From positions 5,746,676-5,810,675 of the forward strand of contig NZ_CP123990.1 of NCBI RefSeq assembly GCF_029919115.1: 64,000 nt of DNA. Direction: 5' to 3'. The notes beneath the pieces were generated by a model. That model saw only the letters and a list, made by a program, of their open reading frames with translations, did no database searches and was not told the origin of the DNA. Positions 63,682-64,000 of this stretch are shown piece after piece. A program made the position numbers and the translations under genes. This DNA comes from Variovorax paradoxus (GTDB lineage: Bacteria; Pseudomonadota; Gammaproteobacteria; Burkholderiales; Burkholderiaceae_C). Within the stretch, counting starts at the first letter, position 1, and each line of letters opens with the position of its first letter.

Positions 63682-63950
63682 GGGTGGGTAATCGAAGGAA
63701 ATGGTGGTACCGAGTCAGGCACGTTCACGACAGCGGTGGGTATTCGACGGAATCTGACCATCCTTTTCTCGTGAGAGCCGGTCAAGGGTGGGTAATAGAC
63801 GGGTTGGACTGGCAGGGGAGGGCCGAATTGACGTCTTTTCAGTCCCTTAGCCCTTTTCGAAGTTAAGGCGTGGGTCTTTTCAGGTCTATGGACGCCGTCT
63901 TTTACCCACCCATCCTGTTCATTCCGGTCCGAACCGTCTATTACCCACCC
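63682..63950. repeat. Cluster of GGGTGGGTAATAGACGG-type motifs
   Basis: Forward copies lie at 63682, 63735 (GGTGGGTATTCGACGG) and 63786, spaced about 52 bp. Inverted copies (CCGTCTTTTACCCACCC; CCGTCTATTACCCACCC) lie at 63895 and 63934. Regularly spaced short motifs of this sort are typical of TnsB-type transposon ends. A TGT triplet lies just before the first copy. Other possibilities are an operator or an iteron array. Confidence 0.6.
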
Positions 63951-64000
63951 TGGCATGTCTGCAGACCACGCAGCCAAAGTGCCGGCACCATGCGAGTTCG

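Noticed and set aside
63432..63977. 181-codon reverse frame at the window edge
   Set aside because: It runs across the repeated motif cluster and a receiver-domain scrap; amino-acid sequence does not resemble a protein overall.

Overview
The window is GC-rich (by eye well above 60%) and reads as the accessory-rich chromosome of a beta-proteobacterium, most likely Comamonadaceae and Variovorax-like. The pointers are the fused aerobic IorAB enzyme with a divergent Lrp regulator, the PHB-depolymerase/CopG pair, the giant RTX proteins, and the mix of ISNCY, IS66, IS21 and IS3 sequences. The genus is inferred from gene content only. No rRNA, tRNA or CRISPR array was seen.

Layout. 1-9.5 kb: Lrp/AsnC regulator (partial) and an IorAB-type indolepyruvate oxidoreductase; a degenerate tyrosine recombinase with a perfect 16-bp inverted repeat at its start; an MddA-like methyltransferase; and a TetR gene overlapping an unusual alpha/beta-hydrolase-glycosyltransferase fusion. 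9.5-16 kb: a decayed stretch with histidine-kinase and DNA-ligase remnants, a DUF421 protein, a frameshifted membrane protein, and members of a small repeated protein family. 16-23 kb: a tight signalling operon of FIST (NosP-like) sensor, histidine kinase and REC-PAS-GGDEF-EAL, followed by a HAMP-GGDEF-EAL protein. This matches the known nitric-oxide/c-di-GMP arrangement of NosP systems. 23-30 kb: single-domain response regulator, PHB-depolymerase-family esterase with a ribbon-helix-helix regulator and twin operators, an IS3 scar that decapitates a sensor kinase, an M23 peptidase, an L,D-transpeptidase and a DUF2272 lipoprotein.

31-34 kb: an ISNCY element, an AbiEii-like gene with a frameshift, and more members of the small repeated families. 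34-50 kb: two very large RTX proteins (about 2660 and 1961 aa) that share the same C-terminal tail and so presumably the same type I secretion route. A small secreted protein sits 2 nt upstream of the second, and a glycosyltransferase follows. No type I transporter genes are in the window.

50.5-54 kb: a complete IS66-family element, with an extra passenger gene, inserted into an IS21 istA gene and flanked by a perfect 8-bp target duplication. 54-56 kb: small hypotheticals, a damaged hemerythrin and a GlsB/YeaQ membrane protein. 56.3-61.4 kb: a compact Tn7/Tn5053-like transposition operon (DDE transposase, AAA+ ATPase, TniQ-type zinc-finger protein) without TnsA and without Cas genes. It is followed by a divergent XRE regulator/unknown protein pair, a histidine phosphatase, and at the window edge a cluster of repeated 17-bp motifs that look like transposase-binding sites.

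Several genes are interrupted by single-base frameshifts at or near short homopolymer runs. Some of these may be sequencing errors rather than real decay.
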